From Flavobacterium sp. Root420 (GTDB lineage Bacteria; Bacteroidota; Bacteroidia; Flavobacteriales; Flavobacteriaceae): a stretch of 64,000 nt of DNA. A model generated the notes under the pieces. The model did not search any database and was not told where the DNA came from. It saw nothing but the letters and a program-made list of their open reading frames with translations. This document shows positions 8,806 to 17,343 of the stretch, in pieces. Each line of letters starts with the position of its first letter. Position 1 is the first letter of the stretch. The translations under genes were made by a program, and so were the position numbers. Location of the stretch: positions 434,394 through 498,393 of the forward strand of contig NZ_LMEF01000001.1 of NCBI RefSeq assembly GCF_001427905.1. Direction: 5' to 3'.

Positions 8806-8922
8806 TAGGGCGTGCCCAAATTCACAAAAGGCGCTATCTAACAAACCGCTTATATGCGCCTTTCGCAAATTCGGTCGGGCTATCCGCTCCGCTGCGGCGG
8901 ACTGCTCCTATCCCTCACGCAA
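8806..8922. repeat. Structured dispersed repeat (gggcgtgccc type)
   Basis: A GC-rich island in AT-rich surroundings: it begins agggcgtgccc, holds the inverted repeat aaaggcgc/gcgccttt (8827-8863) and a tccgc..gcgga hairpin, and ends ctatccctcacgc. The gggcgtgccc and ctatccctcacgc ends are ones I associate with dispersed intergenic repeats of Flavobacterium-type genomes. It lies directly after the ZIP gene. Confidence 0.6.
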
Positions 8923-8956
8923 CAAAACAAAAGAACATCTTGTGCTTTCATTTTCA

Positions 8957-9000
8957 TAATTCAATTATCTAATTGTCAATTTTTCTAATTGGCTAATTAT
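8957..9000. repeat. 8-bp-phased intergenic array
   Basis: The words ctaattgt, caattttt, ctaattgg and ctaattat follow each other at 8-base spacing, right up to the stop of the convergent receptor gene. Confidence 0.5.
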
Positions 9001-11387
9001 TAATTCCCAGTTCTTTTTCTTTCATCCTGATTTCCAAAATTGCGTTCTTTAACATTAATTTTTTTATTCCCAAAATTATAAACCACAGATAAGCGCACAA
9101 ATCTGTTACTTTCCTTTTGACTGTAAACCTGTTTTACACCATTTACAACCGAAGTAAAATCTTTTAAATAAGAGGTATTAAAAATATCATTTGCCAGAAA
9201 CGCAATTTGCATCGTTTTATTAAACAAATCTTGTTTAAAACCAATATCAAAACTCGATGCGTATCCTACTTCGTACAAACCACTTTTAAAAGGCGTAGTA
9301 TACGAAAAATCGATTTGCAATTTTGTTGTTTTACCTAAAACAAAAGTATTGTTTGTAGAAAAATCAATTTGCAAACTATTTGATGGAGTGGCGTTTATGT
9401 CTTTAATAAATTCTGTTTTTGCACCTAAAAAGTATAATGAATTTTCACTCTGCCACCAATCTGCAAAAGTTGCTGAATAACTCTCCCCAATTCCGTAACT
9501 CAAATTTTTAAAATAATTTTCTCTCGTTATAATTTGTGTATTCGTTTCCGTATTTGAAGTAAATAAAATACCATAACCATTTGTAACAGAATTAACAAAA
9601 ACACTAGTTCTCAGGATTTCTTTATACGAATGTGCGAACTCAAAATTATCACTAAATGAAGGTTTTAAAAACGGATTTCCTTCAGAATAACTATTACTGC
9701 TTATGTAAATTCTAAATGGGTTCAATAAATCAAAACGAGGTCTGTTGATTCTTTTTCCATAATTTAAACTGAAACTATTGTTTTCGTTTTTCTTGTAAGA
9801 AGCATAAAACGTTGGAAATAATTTCAAATAATTATTTTCTGTCGTTTGATTGATTGTTTCAGAAAATCCGTTTGTTTGAGTATTTTCCAATCTTAATCCC
9901 AATTGAAGATTCCATTTTTCATTGATTTTTTTATCTCCATTAATATAAATCGCCTGATTATTTTCGGTGTATTTAAATCGGTTGGATTGGGTCGGATCTA
10001 AGACCGGAGTTCCTGTAATTGTATTGTAATAGAGTACATCGCTGATACTATTTGTAAAACTCACTTTGGCGCCGTAAGATAAATTTATCGCCTGAAGCGG
10101 ATGCTCCATATCAGCCTTAAAACTCAAGTTGTCAATATCCTGATTCGAAATATTTCTTCCTGACTGATTTACACCTATAAATGTCATGTCAGCGTCATAG
10201 TCATTTGCAATAAACTTTCGATCAAATTTTGAATTGTAATTAAAGTAATCTGCATCAAATGATAATTTTCGGTTTAAAGAATCCAATTTTGTAATTATGT
10301 GCAAATTATAGGTTTGATTACCCGATTCTCTGTCTGAAAAGCTATTATTAAGTGTATAATTTTCTAATTGATTTTGCGTATTGTATCGGTCAATTCTAAT
10401 ATCTGATTTAAAATCCGGGTTATTTCTGTCCCTTATAAATTGAAAACCAACTGTTGTTTTCTCTGAAAAGTCATAGTCTAAAGCGAGTTTACCAGATGCA
10501 TTTTCATCTTTCATTTTTGTTGTAGCTTTCAAATTTGAAAGTCCTTCCTGGAAATATACTTTAGAAACTTCGTCTACATTTTTATATCCTGTTTTTCCGT
10601 TAACACTGGCAGAAAAGCGGATTTTATTTTTGTTGTAAAAGAAATTATCTCTCAAAGTATAAATTCCGTATTTATTTTGATCGTAAGAAGCCGTAATAGT
10701 ATTTTTCCACGAATCTCTGACTCCTTTTTTCATAACAATATTGATTAATCCTCCAGTTCCTTCCGCTTCGTATTTTGCGGGTGGATTGCTTATAATTTCA
10801 ATATTTTTAATATCACTTGCTGGTATTGATTTCAGGAAATTATTCAATTCTTCGCCAGCTAATTCAATCATTCTTCCGTCGATCATCACTCGCGAAGTTC
10901 CTTTTCCTAAAATAGTAATTGTATTGTTTTGTACTGCAACCCCAGGCGCAGTATTAATGGCGCTCAAAGCATCTCCAGCTACATTTGTAACATTATTTTC
11001 AAGATTATAAACCAAACGATCTGTTTTCTGTTCGATTGTTTTCTTTTTAGATTGAACAACAACTTCTACCAAATTGGTTGTATTTTCTTTTAGGATAATG
11101 GAGCCTAAATCAAAATCATTCTCTATCGAAATCTCTTTCTCAAATTCTTCAAATCCCAAAAGACTAACATTTATTTTATAAAAACCTTTTTTTAGATTGA
11201 TTTCAAAAGTTCCATCTTGTTTTGTTGTGGTACCGTCTACAATTTTCCCTTCTGAATTTAATATTGAAACATCTGCCCATTCTAATGGAGTTGTTTCATT
11301 TCCTATTTTTCCTTTCAATTTTAAAGTTGATTGTGCCAAACAAAAGAATGGTAATAGTAAAAAGATAAGGAGGTTTGATGTTTTCAT
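9000..11387 (-). CDS. TonB-dependent receptor-like outer-membrane beta-barrel protein
   Basis: A 795-residue outer-membrane protein. The signal peptide MKTSNLLIFLLLPFFCLAQ is followed by a carboxypeptidase-regulatory-like Ig fold (about residues 22-105), a plug domain (about 125-230, with VMIDGRMIELAG and IEIISNPPAKYEAEGTGGLINIVMKK), and a beta-barrel of the OMP_b-brl_3 type. The final strand region is RFVRLSVVYNFG, followed by a polar tail. These proteins import or surface-handle organic ligands or metals with TonB; the ligand is unknown. Two AraC-type regulators lie just upstream, suggesting dedicated control. Confidence 0.88.
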   Translation of the reverse strand: MKTSNLLIFLLLPFFCLAQSTLKLKGKIGNETTPLEWADVSILNSEGKIVDGTTTKQDGTFEINLKKGFYKINVSLLGFEEFEKEISIENDFDLGSIILKENTTNLVEVVVQSKKKTIEQKTDRLVYNLENNVTNVAGDALSAINTAPGVAVQNNTITILGKGTSRVMIDGRMIELAGEELNNFLKSIPASDIKNIEIISNPPAKYEAEGTGGLINIVMKKGVRDSWKNTITASYDQNKYGIYTLRDNFFYNKNKIRFSASVNGKTGYKNVDEVSKVYFQEGLSNLKATTKMKDENASGKLALDYDFSEKTTVGFQFIRDRNNPDFKSDIRIDRYNTQNQLENYTLNNSFSDRESGNQTYNLHIITKLDSLNRKLSFDADYFNYNSKFDRKFIANDYDADMTFIGVNQSGRNISNQDIDNLSFKADMEHPLQAINLSYGAKVSFTNSISDVLYYNTITGTPVLDPTQSNRFKYTENNQAIYINGDKKINEKWNLQLGLRLENTQTNGFSETINQTTENNYLKLFPTFYASYKKNENNSFSLNYGKRINRPRFDLLNPFRIYISSNSYSEGNPFLKPSFSDNFEFAHSYKEILRTSVFVNSVTNGYGILFTSNTETNTQIITRENYFKNLSYGIGESYSATFADWWQSENSLYFLGAKTEFIKDINATPSNSLQIDFSTNNTFVLGKTTKLQIDFSYTTPFKSGLYEVGYASSFDIGFKQDLFNKTMQIAFLANDIFNTSYLKDFTSVVNGVKQVYSQKESNRFVRLSVVYNFGNKKINVKERNFGNQDERKRTGN

Positions 11388-11458
11388 AATTTCTAGTTTT
11401 AACTTGTTCGATTAATTTGAAGCAAAGTTGCCTTAGAAATTTTCCAGATTCGACCGAC

Positions 11459-11505
11459 AAAAAAAAGTCGAACCAATTTCCTAAATAGAAATTGGTTCGA
11501 CTTTA
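11459..11505 (-). terminator. Intrinsic terminator of the AraC gene
   Basis: A 16-bp stem (aaagtcgaaccaattt with aaattggttcgacttt) is followed, reading on the minus strand, by a run of eight Ts. It lies 36 bases after the stop of the regulator gene ending at 11541 and also isolates the receptor gene promoter. Confidence 0.85.
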
Positions 11506-11540
11506 TTGAGCATCAAGTACGACTTTTTACAAACTATTAA

Positions 11541-12689
11541 TTATGAAGCGTTTCTATAAGCAGTAGGCGTTAAATTAGTATATTTTTTGAAAGAAGTATT
11601 AAACGAAGATTTGGAGTTAAAACCCACTTCATATAAAATTTCCAAAACGGTAAGCTGACTTTTAGATTTATCTTTCAAAATATTCATTGCTTTCTGGATG
11701 CGATATTCATTTACAAAATCAAAAAAATGCTGATCCATATGATGATTGATCAAAACGGATAAATCCCGAACCGGAATATCAATTTGATTCGCCAATTCCT
11801 GAATGGTAAGCGACGGATCTAGAAAAGGTTCTTTCTCAGCCATATATTGTTTCAATGTCAAAATCTGAGTTTTAATTAATTCGTTTTGATAATCTTTTGT
11901 TTCAATACTATTTTTATTTTCCTTAGGAAGAATATCTCTTGCTAATTGCAATTTAGAATCTAGTCCTCTAAAAAGTTCAGGATAATTCAAAGCTTTTAAC
12001 ACAAACCAACAAGTCACTACTAAAACAAAAAACTGTAATATTGTATTGGACCAAATCCATAGAAAATCTAAATCAGCATATCTTACAATATTCTTAACTA
12101 TAGACAGGTAATACAAAACAAAAAGTACAATCGCTATTTGAAATAACCATTTAAAAATAGAAATTCTGGGATTCGCATAATTTTCCTGATATATTTCTCT
12201 ATACCTTTTTAAAACCAAAAACACTCCTATACTATACAATACTGTTTGTATACCTAAAACAAGAAATAAAAAATACATTTCAAACGATTGATCGCGATGA
12301 TTGTAAAACATTTTTTTTTCTACATCATTTAAAAAATAAAGTCTGAGTATAAAAACTGTATTTGTGATTATAAATGGAATTACATGAAATAAATGCTTCG
12401 TCTTTAATCGAAAATCTGTAAAACAAACTGATAACACATACAGATAAAAGGCCGGTAATATCAAAACACAAATACTCCATCTGAAAAATTCTAAATTAAA
12501 GTGTGCTATAATGAAGCCATCATCAATAAAAATACCGCTGTTATCAATTGCAAAAAATATTAAATAGAAAGCAAATAGACTATTTGCTAATTTATTCTTT
12601 GTTTTTACAGTTAATAAAAAGAATGCCAGCAATAATGAAACAAAAACTGAAATTCTGGCCATACCAGTTAAAAAGCTAATTATATCCAT
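11541..12689 (-). CDS. Membrane-anchored AraC-family transcriptional regulator (copy 1)
   Basis: A 382-residue protein with about seven hydrophobic segments in residues 1-235, a charged linker, and a C-terminal AraC/XylS DNA-binding domain (about 280-382) with two helix-turn-helices (SLTIQELANQIDIPVRDLSVLIN and LEILYEVGFNSKSSFNTSFKK). It is a one-component regulator that would sense through the membrane part. It is the downstream member of a tandem pair with the gene ending at 12779. The last 104 residues differ from copy 2 at only five positions, while the membrane halves are much more divergent. The outer-membrane receptor gene lies downstream. Confidence 0.85.
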   Translation of the reverse strand: MDIISFLTGMARISVFVSLLLAFFLLTVKTKNKLANSLFAFYLIFFAIDNSGIFIDDGFIIAHFNLEFFRWSICVLILPAFYLYVLSVCFTDFRLKTKHLFHVIPFIITNTVFILRLYFLNDVEKKMFYNHRDQSFEMYFLFLVLGIQTVLYSIGVFLVLKRYREIYQENYANPRISIFKWLFQIAIVLFVLYYLSIVKNIVRYADLDFLWIWSNTILQFFVLVVTCWFVLKALNYPELFRGLDSKLQLARDILPKENKNSIETKDYQNELIKTQILTLKQYMAEKEPFLDPSLTIQELANQIDIPVRDLSVLINHHMDQHFFDFVNEYRIQKAMNILKDKSKSQLTVLEILYEVGFNSKSSFNTSFKKYTNLTPTAYRNAS

Positions 12690-12778
12690 TCTTTCTTTAA
12701 TTATTCAACAAATATAATATTTTAGATCTTTTAACACAGTCCAGTATCATAGCCAGCCTGGAATAAATTAAAACTTTA

Positions 12779-13918
12779 TTACGAAGCGTTTCGGTAAGCT
12801 GTAGGCGTTAAATTTGTATATTTTTTGAAAGAAGTATTAAACGAAGATTTGGAGTTAAAACCAACTTCATACAAAATTTCTAAAACCGTAAGTTGACCTT
12901 TAGATTTATCTTTCAAAATATTCATTGCTTTCTGGATGCGATATTCATTCACAAAATCAAAAAAGTGCTGATCCATTTTATGATTAATCAAAATGGACAA
13001 GTCCCGAACGGGAATATCAATTTGATAGGCCAATTCCTGAATCGTAAGCGACGGATCCAAAAAAGGTTCTTTCTCTGTCATATATTGTTTCAATTTCGAA
13101 ATTTGCCCCGTAATCAAATCATTCTGAACATTTGATGAAACAGATTTATCTTCAACTTCCGGTAGAATCTCTTTTGTTAGTTTTAATTTAGAATTAACTC
13201 CTCTAAAAAGTTCTGGATGATTTAGTGCTTTCATTATAAACCAACACGTTATAAACAAAGCAATGCTTCCTACAAGTACATTTGCCCATAGAAATATCTC
13301 TCTGAATCCGCTATAACGCAATAAATTTTTTAATGCTACAATTGAATGTGCAGTAAGAAATACACAAGTAATCTGAAAAAGCCATTTATAAGTCGCCGTA
13401 CTCGAATTTGCGTAATTTTCGAAATAGATATCGCGATATTTTTTTAAAATAAAAAACACACTGATAATGTAAAACACATATTGAAGTTCAATTAAAATCT
13501 GGATAAAATAAATCTCAGGCAATTGATTGAGCATTGAAACAAAGCTATCTCTATCTGTGAGGTTTAAATAAATTCTGGGAATGAAAACTAAATTAACAAC
13601 TATAAAGGGAAGTGCATGAACTAAATGTTTCCATTGCAATCTAAAATCAGAATAACAAACCGCCAACACAAAAAGGTAAAACAAAGGCATCCCAAATAAA
13701 CATGCAGTTGACCTTAAAATCTCCCAATTTAGTTCGGTTCGCGTTACAGCATCAATAAAAAATCCACTGAGATCGACAGCAGAGAAAATAAAAAACCAGG
13801 CAAATAATCTGTTTGCCAATTTATTTTCGGTTTTAACCGTTAATAAAAAAAAGGCCAGCAGTAAAGAAACAAAAACAGAGATTCGACCAATCCCTTGCAG
13901 CAAATCTAATTTATCCAT
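12779..13918 (-). CDS. Membrane-anchored AraC-family transcriptional regulator (copy 2)
   Basis: A 379-residue paralogue of the neighbouring regulator with the same layout: about seven membrane helices (for example RISVFVSLLLAFFLLTV, shared with copy 1), then an AraC-type DNA-binding domain at the C-terminus. The near-identical DNA-binding domains suggest that both copies bind the same operator, while different membrane domains would respond to different inputs. An 89-base gap separates the genes. A promoter may lie in the 186-base gap shared with murQ. Confidence 0.85.
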   Translation of the reverse strand: MDKLDLLQGIGRISVFVSLLLAFFLLTVKTENKLANRLFAWFFIFSAVDLSGFFIDAVTRTELNWEILRSTACLFGMPLFYLFVLAVCYSDFRLQWKHLVHALPFIVVNLVFIPRIYLNLTDRDSFVSMLNQLPEIYFIQILIELQYVFYIISVFFILKKYRDIYFENYANSSTATYKWLFQITCVFLTAHSIVALKNLLRYSGFREIFLWANVLVGSIALFITCWFIMKALNHPELFRGVNSKLKLTKEILPEVEDKSVSSNVQNDLITGQISKLKQYMTEKEPFLDPSLTIQELAYQIDIPVRDLSILINHKMDQHFFDFVNEYRIQKAMNILKDKSKGQLTVLEILYEVGFNSKSSFNTSFKKYTNLTPTAYRNAS

Positions 13919-14050
13919 TCTCTTTTATTAATTAACAAATATAATATTTTAGTTCTTTTAATAATGAGGATTCAAGAAATCCGCTGTTTAGATGAGAATT
14001 AAAACAAAAAAACAATAAGAAATTAAATCTTTGTGACTTTACTGATGAAA

Positions 14051-14082
14051 TTTCGAGATTGCAATAAAAAAGATTAATTTTG
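14051..14082 (+). promoter_or_regulatory. Promoter of murQ
   Basis: A tttc box (14051-14054) and a taattttg -7 box (14075-14082) are separated by 20 bases, matching TTTG-N19/21-TAnnTTTG with one mismatch. It predicts a start near 14088, about 17 bases before the ATG. Confidence 0.5.
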
Positions 14083-14104
14083 GCCAGTCCAATAACAGCG
14101 AAAA

Positions 14105-14917
14105 ATGACATTTACAAAAACAACTGAACAAGCATCAAAGTATGAACATTTAGAAAAAATGTCTGTCAATGAATTGCTTACCAATATCAATCAGGAAGAT
14201 AAAACCGTTCCTCATGCTGTCGAAAAAGTAATACCCCAAATCGAGGCATTAGTAGAGCAGGTTGTAGCCAAATTAAAACTTGGAGGAAGAATTTTTTATA
14301 TTGGCGCCGGAACATCAGGACGCTTAGGCGTAGTTGATGCCTCTGAATGCCCTCCTACTTTTGGCGTTCCTTTTGATTTAGTAAACGGAATTATTGCCGG
14401 AGGTGACACTGCAATTCGTCGTGCGGTAGAGAATGCAGAAGACAATGCAGAACAGGCCTGGCTGGATTTGAAAACACATCATATAAATGAAATTGATATT
14501 GTTATAGGAATAGCGGCTTCTGGAACCACTCCGTATGTTATTGGCGGCTTACAAACCTGTAATGAAAATAATATCATAACTGGCTGCATTACTTGCAATG
14601 CCGGAAGTCCTTTAGCGTTAACAGCACAATATCCGATAGAAGTTGTTGTTGGTCCGGAATTTATTACAGGAAGTTCCCGTATGAAAGCCGGAACAGCTCA
14701 GAAACTAGTTTTAAACATGATTTCTACTGCTGCTATGATTCAGCTTGGAAAAGTGAAAGGCAACAAAATGGTCGATATGCAATTGAGTAATATTAAATTG
14801 GTTGACCGTGGGGTGAAAATGATTATGGGAGAAATTCCGGTTTCGTATGAAGAGGCAAGCGAATTATTAAAAAAATACGGCAGTGTTAGAAATGCTGTTG
14901 ACAATTATACTGCTTAA
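14105..14917 (+). CDS. murQ: N-acetylmuramic acid 6-phosphate etherase
   Basis: A 270-residue cytosolic SIS-fold enzyme that cleaves the lactyl ether of MurNAc-6-phosphate to give GlcNAc-6-phosphate and D-lactate in peptidoglycan recycling. The family signature is the glycine-rich GAGTSGRLGVVDASECPPTFG region, and a second conserved block reads GIAASGTTPYV; the acidic residue in DASE corresponds to the catalytic glutamate. It is shorter than the 298-residue E. coli enzyme but typical for Bacteroidota. The next gene is a DUF6095 membrane protein, its usual neighbour in this group. Confidence 0.93.
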   Translation: MTFTKTTEQASKYEHLEKMSVNELLTNINQEDKTVPHAVEKVIPQIEALVEQVVAKLKLGGRIFYIGAGTSGRLGVVDASECPPTFGVPFDLVNGIIAGGDTAIRRAVENAEDNAEQAWLDLKTHHINEIDIVIGIAASGTTPYVIGGLQTCNENNIITGCITCNAGSPLALTAQYPIEVVVGPEFITGSSRMKAGTAQKLVLNMISTAAMIQLGKVKGNKMVDMQLSNIKLVDRGVKMIMGEIPVSYEEASELLKKYGSVRNAVDNYTA

Positions 14918-14925
14918 AAAGGTTT

Positions 14926-15006
14926 AACCGCAAAGTTCGCAAGGTTTTTTCTACTCATCTTTGTCAAAGTTCGCAAAGCTTGCTGAAACCTGAAACTTGA
15001 AACTTT
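14926..15006. repeat. 9-bp and 7-bp phased intergenic arrays
   Basis: cgcaaagtt cgcaaggtt (9-base step, 14930-14947) and caaagttcgcaaag are followed by ctgaaac ctgaaac ttgaaac at 7-base steps (about 14983-15003). Confidence 0.45.
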
Positions 15007-15028
15007 TTCAAACCTGAAACAAAAATAG

Positions 15029-15250
15029 ATGGCAACAAATAAAGAATTATTAGGAAAAGGAATTAAATATTTATCAGGTTCACTGCCTTTATTATTTATT
15101 GGGCCTTCGTTGATTTATAATGCTTTTATGAATCAGCATACAAATTGGCATTATTTGGTTTTAGGAATTGGAATTGTGGCTTGCTTAAGCGCTATGTTTT
15201 TGATTTTTTATGGATTGAAAATTATTATGAAAGGTTTGTTTAATGACTAA
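15029..15250 (+). CDS. DUF6095-like small membrane protein
   Basis: A 73-residue protein with two transmembrane helices (about residues 14-32, GSLPLLFIGPSLIYNAF, and 40-66, YLVLGIGIVACLSAMFLIFYG) and a short tail. It fits the DUF6095 family, found in Flavobacteriaceae next to murQ. Function is unknown. It is probably co-transcribed with murQ, or expressed from the phased region in front. Confidence 0.7.
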   Translation: MATNKELLGKGIKYLSGSLPLLFIGPSLIYNAFMNQHTNWHYLVLGIGIVACLSAMFLIFYGLKIIMKGLFND

Positions 15251-15277
15251 TTTGTATCTTTACTAAAATTTTCGATT

Positions 15278-15565
15278 ATGGATATTCAAGCAGAAATAAA
15301 CTGGATTCATCAAGAAATTGATAAAGTAAAAGATCCTTCTTTTGTAGAAAAATTAAAACATCTTCTGCAGTCAATCAACAATTCGACCGTGGATTCAGAT
15401 ACTTCGTATAATTTAGATATTGAAAATGCTTTAGAAAATATCAAAAAAGGAAATTTCCATACTGAAGAAGAAGCCAAAGAAATTGCTAAAAAATGGAAAA
15501 AAAATAATTTGGTCAATCAATACTTTAGATCAATTAGAAGGCATCCATTTTTATATTTTCTTTGA
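15278..15565 (+). CDS. ParD-like antitoxin, C-terminally altered by a frameshift
   Basis: A 95-residue ORF. Residues 1-74 read like a short antitoxin of the ParE/RelE type (IQAEINWIHQEIDKVKDPSF, then FHTEEEAKEIAKKW). The following residues (NNLVNQYF and on) are the toxin coding sequence read in the wrong frame. Adding one A to the eight-A run at 15497-15504 would end this protein at AKKWKKK and open a toxin ATG at 15493. So the present tail of about 19 residues looks acquired. The N-terminal part may still fold. A homopolymer sequencing error could mimic this defect, but not the second toxin frameshift. Confidence 0.65.
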   Translation: MDIQAEINWIHQEIDKVKDPSFVEKLKHLLQSINNSTVDSDTSYNLDIENALENIKKGNFHTEEEAKEIAKKWKKNNLVNQYFRSIRRHPFLYFL

Positions 15566-15804
15566 AAGCAAATCTATTACAATTGCATAAAGTAGTTAAT
15601 ACAATTTTTGATAGTACTGAAATATTAAAAACGCAACCAGAAATCTATAAACTCGATAAACAAAAAACCAATAATGATAGAAGTTTTAGAGTATACAGTA
15701 TTTATGATTATGCCGTTTCGTACCAAATAACAAACGATATTATTTACATTCTTCGAGTGCGCCACAACGCCCGAAAATCCAAAAAACATTCATGGAAAGC
15801 CTAA
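15493..15804 (+). pseudogene. ParE/RelE-family toxin, broken by two frameshifts
   Basis: Three frames together spell one ParE-like toxin. From the ATG at 15493 the frame is lost in an A-run. The frame from 15504 then reads IIWSINTLDQLEGIHFYIF and continues to SITIA, where it meets a stop at 15588. The +1-shifted frame continues KVVNTIFDSTEILKTQPEIY, then FRVYSIYDYAVSYQI, ending ILRVRHNARKSKKH, the standard C-terminus of ParE toxins. One extra base (or two missing) at about 15588 explains the second break. The toxin should be inactive. Its end overlaps the next gene by 13 bases. Confidence 0.8.
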
Positions 15805-16364
15805 TTCACATTCAGAAAACCTTCGAGAAAGTCAATTATATTGACAAAAAAATAAACAATCGGGAGTTTGAAGATTGTGTTTTTAAAAACTGTGATTTTT
15901 CTAACAGCAATTTTGCTTACAATACTTTTTTAGACTGCGAATTTATCGACTGTAATTTGTCGATGACAAGTTTGGCGGGAAGCAATTTAAAGAATGTCAC
16001 TTTTAAAAACTGTAAACTTTTAGGAATCGCTTTTAACGAATGTGACGACTTTTTATTTCAGGTTTACTTTGAAGAAACTGCTTTAGATTACGCTATTTTC
16101 TCGAACAAAAAAATGCCAAAAACTAAATTCATCAATTGTTCTGTGAGAGAAGTAACTTTTATAGGAACCAACTTAACGAGTTCGGTTTTTGATAATTGTG
16201 ATTTAGATGGTGCTATTTTTAATGAAACACAATTGGCTGCTGTTGACTTTAGAACTGCTTACAATTACAAAATTGATCCCGAATTTAATCCGATGCGAAA
16301 AGCGCAATTTTCAAACCAGGGAATTGTGGGACTTTTAGATAAGTATGACATTAAAATTGTATAA
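15792..16364 (+). CDS. Pentapeptide-repeat protein
   Basis: A 190-residue protein made of A(D/N)LxX-type pentapeptides with F or L at the central position: FEDCVFKNCDFSNSNF, FLDCEFIDCNLSMTSL, and after an irregular middle again VFDNCDLDGAIFNET. This folds as a right-handed quadrilateral beta-helix, as in Qnr and McbG. Qnr proteins protect DNA gyrase from quinolones, and the length matches, but this family is functionally diverse. I would not claim resistance. It overlaps the end of the decayed toxin gene by 13 bases. Confidence 0.8.
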   Translation: MESLIHIQKTFEKVNYIDKKINNREFEDCVFKNCDFSNSNFAYNTFLDCEFIDCNLSMTSLAGSNLKNVTFKNCKLLGIAFNECDDFLFQVYFEETALDYAIFSNKKMPKTKFINCSVREVTFIGTNLTSSVFDNCDLDGAIFNETQLAAVDFRTAYNYKIDPEFNPMRKAQFSNQGIVGLLDKYDIKIV

Positions 16365-16382
16365 TTTGCGATGAGTTATGTC

Positions 16383-16557
16383 GCCTCTATGAGGCTAAAA
16401 CAGTTGAAACAAATAATTTCTATAAATATAACACTCCTAAAGGAGTTTGTTTTTAAAAGTTTGGATTATAAAATTTCTAATAAAAGTAATAACATCCCAA
16501 CGGGGTAATATATTTATAGAAAACAATAAACCCATTGCTAACAGCTCCATCGGAGCG
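16383..16557. repeat. Multi-hairpin structured intergenic element
   Basis: Four small GC-rich hairpins lie in an AT-rich gap: gcctc-tat-gaggc (16383-16395), actcc-taaa-ggagt (16433-16446), atccc-aac-ggggt (16494-16506) and gctcc-atc-ggagc (16544-16556). A perfect 14-bp inverted repeat (tttctataaatata at 16417-16430 with 16509-16522) encloses the second and third. I see no ORF here. The layout suggests a mobile REP-like or structured-RNA unit. Confidence 0.7.
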
Positions 16558-16585
16558 AAATAATATAGCATCAAAAGCATAAATC

Positions 16586-17161
16586 ATGGAAGCAACTGAA
16601 TCTTATTTAGAAAGCGTTAAAAAACAGTTTTTGTACTATAAAATGCTAGGCGAAAAAGCAATGAATCAATTAGAATCGGAACAGCTTTTTGTTGCTGTAA
16701 ATGAAGACACTAATAGTATTGCCACCATTATCAAACATATTTCGGGTAATATGCTTTCACGCTGGACCGACTTTTTAACTTCTGATGGAGAAAAAGAATG
16801 GCGTAATCGTGATGCCGAATTTGAAAATGATTTACAATCAAAAGAAGAAGTTTTAGATGTTTGGAATAAAGGCTGGGATTGTTTTCTGGATGCTATAAAT
16901 AGTTTAAAACCAGAACAACTTTCAGATATTATTTATATTCGAAATGAAGGGCACACGGTTATTGAAGCCATTAATCGTCAATTGGCACATTATCCGTATC
17001 ATGTTGGCCAGATTGTTTTTTATGCCAAACAATTAAAAAATGGAAGTTGGAATAGTTTATCGATTGCGAAAAATAAATCCGGAAATTACAATGCCGAAAA
17101 GTTTGCCAAAGAAAAAGAAATCAAGAACTTTACAGATGACGAATTAAAAAGATTGAAATGA
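16586..17161 (+). CDS. DUF1572 (DinB/YfiT-like) protein
   Basis: A 191-residue cytosolic four-helix-bundle protein of the DinB superfamily, DUF1572 branch. The family blocks are SIATIIKHISGNMLSRWTDF near residue 50 and LAHYPYHVGQIVFYAKQL near 135. The histidines in IIKHISGN and HYPYHVGQ are the expected metal ligands. Relatives include metal-dependent thiol transferases such as BstA (bacillithiol S-transferase), but the substrate here is unknown. The stop overlaps the start of the next small ORF. Confidence 0.8.
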   Translation: MEATESYLESVKKQFLYYKMLGEKAMNQLESEQLFVAVNEDTNSIATIIKHISGNMLSRWTDFLTSDGEKEWRNRDAEFENDLQSKEEVLDVWNKGWDCFLDAINSLKPEQLSDIIYIRNEGHTVIEAINRQLAHYPYHVGQIVFYAKQLKNGSWNSLSIAKNKSGNYNAEKFAKEKEIKNFTDDELKRLK

Positions 17162-17343
17162 TAGAATTTCATGCCTATTTTGGCGGTCTTTGGTGGTGGA
17201 TTTTGGTTCGGTTTTGCAGAACAAAATTAGCTGATGAACAGTCTGATAAAAATAGAAGGCGGAATTTATATTTTTTGAGTTTTCTTACTATTATAATCGT
17301 CTCAATCATAACAATATTTCTTATATACCCGAGATTTTTCTAG
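17158..17343 (+). CDS. Small hypothetical membrane protein
   Basis: A 61-residue ORF sharing an ATGA start/stop overlap with the DUF1572 gene, which supports real, coupled translation. It has a Trp-rich N-terminus (YFGGLWWWILVRF), a charged middle (DEQSDKNRRRN) and a hydrophobic helix (YFLSFLTIIIVSIITIFLIY). I do not recognise a family. It ends against a dispersed repeat. Confidence 0.5.
   Translation: MIEFHAYFGGLWWWILVRFCRTKLADEQSDKNRRRNLYFLSFLTIIIVSIITIFLIYPRFF

Noticed and set aside
12893..13135. Plus-strand ORF inside the second AraC gene
   Set aside because: It lies wholly within a well-supported regulator gene on the other strand and has no recognisable features.
11541..13918. Tandem AraC genes as an assembly duplication
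   Set aside because: The membrane halves differ clearly, so the two are distinct genes.
15792..16364. Pentapeptide protein as a quinolone-resistance gene (qnr)
   Set aside because: Only the fold is supported; the resistance loops cannot be identified from sequence alone.
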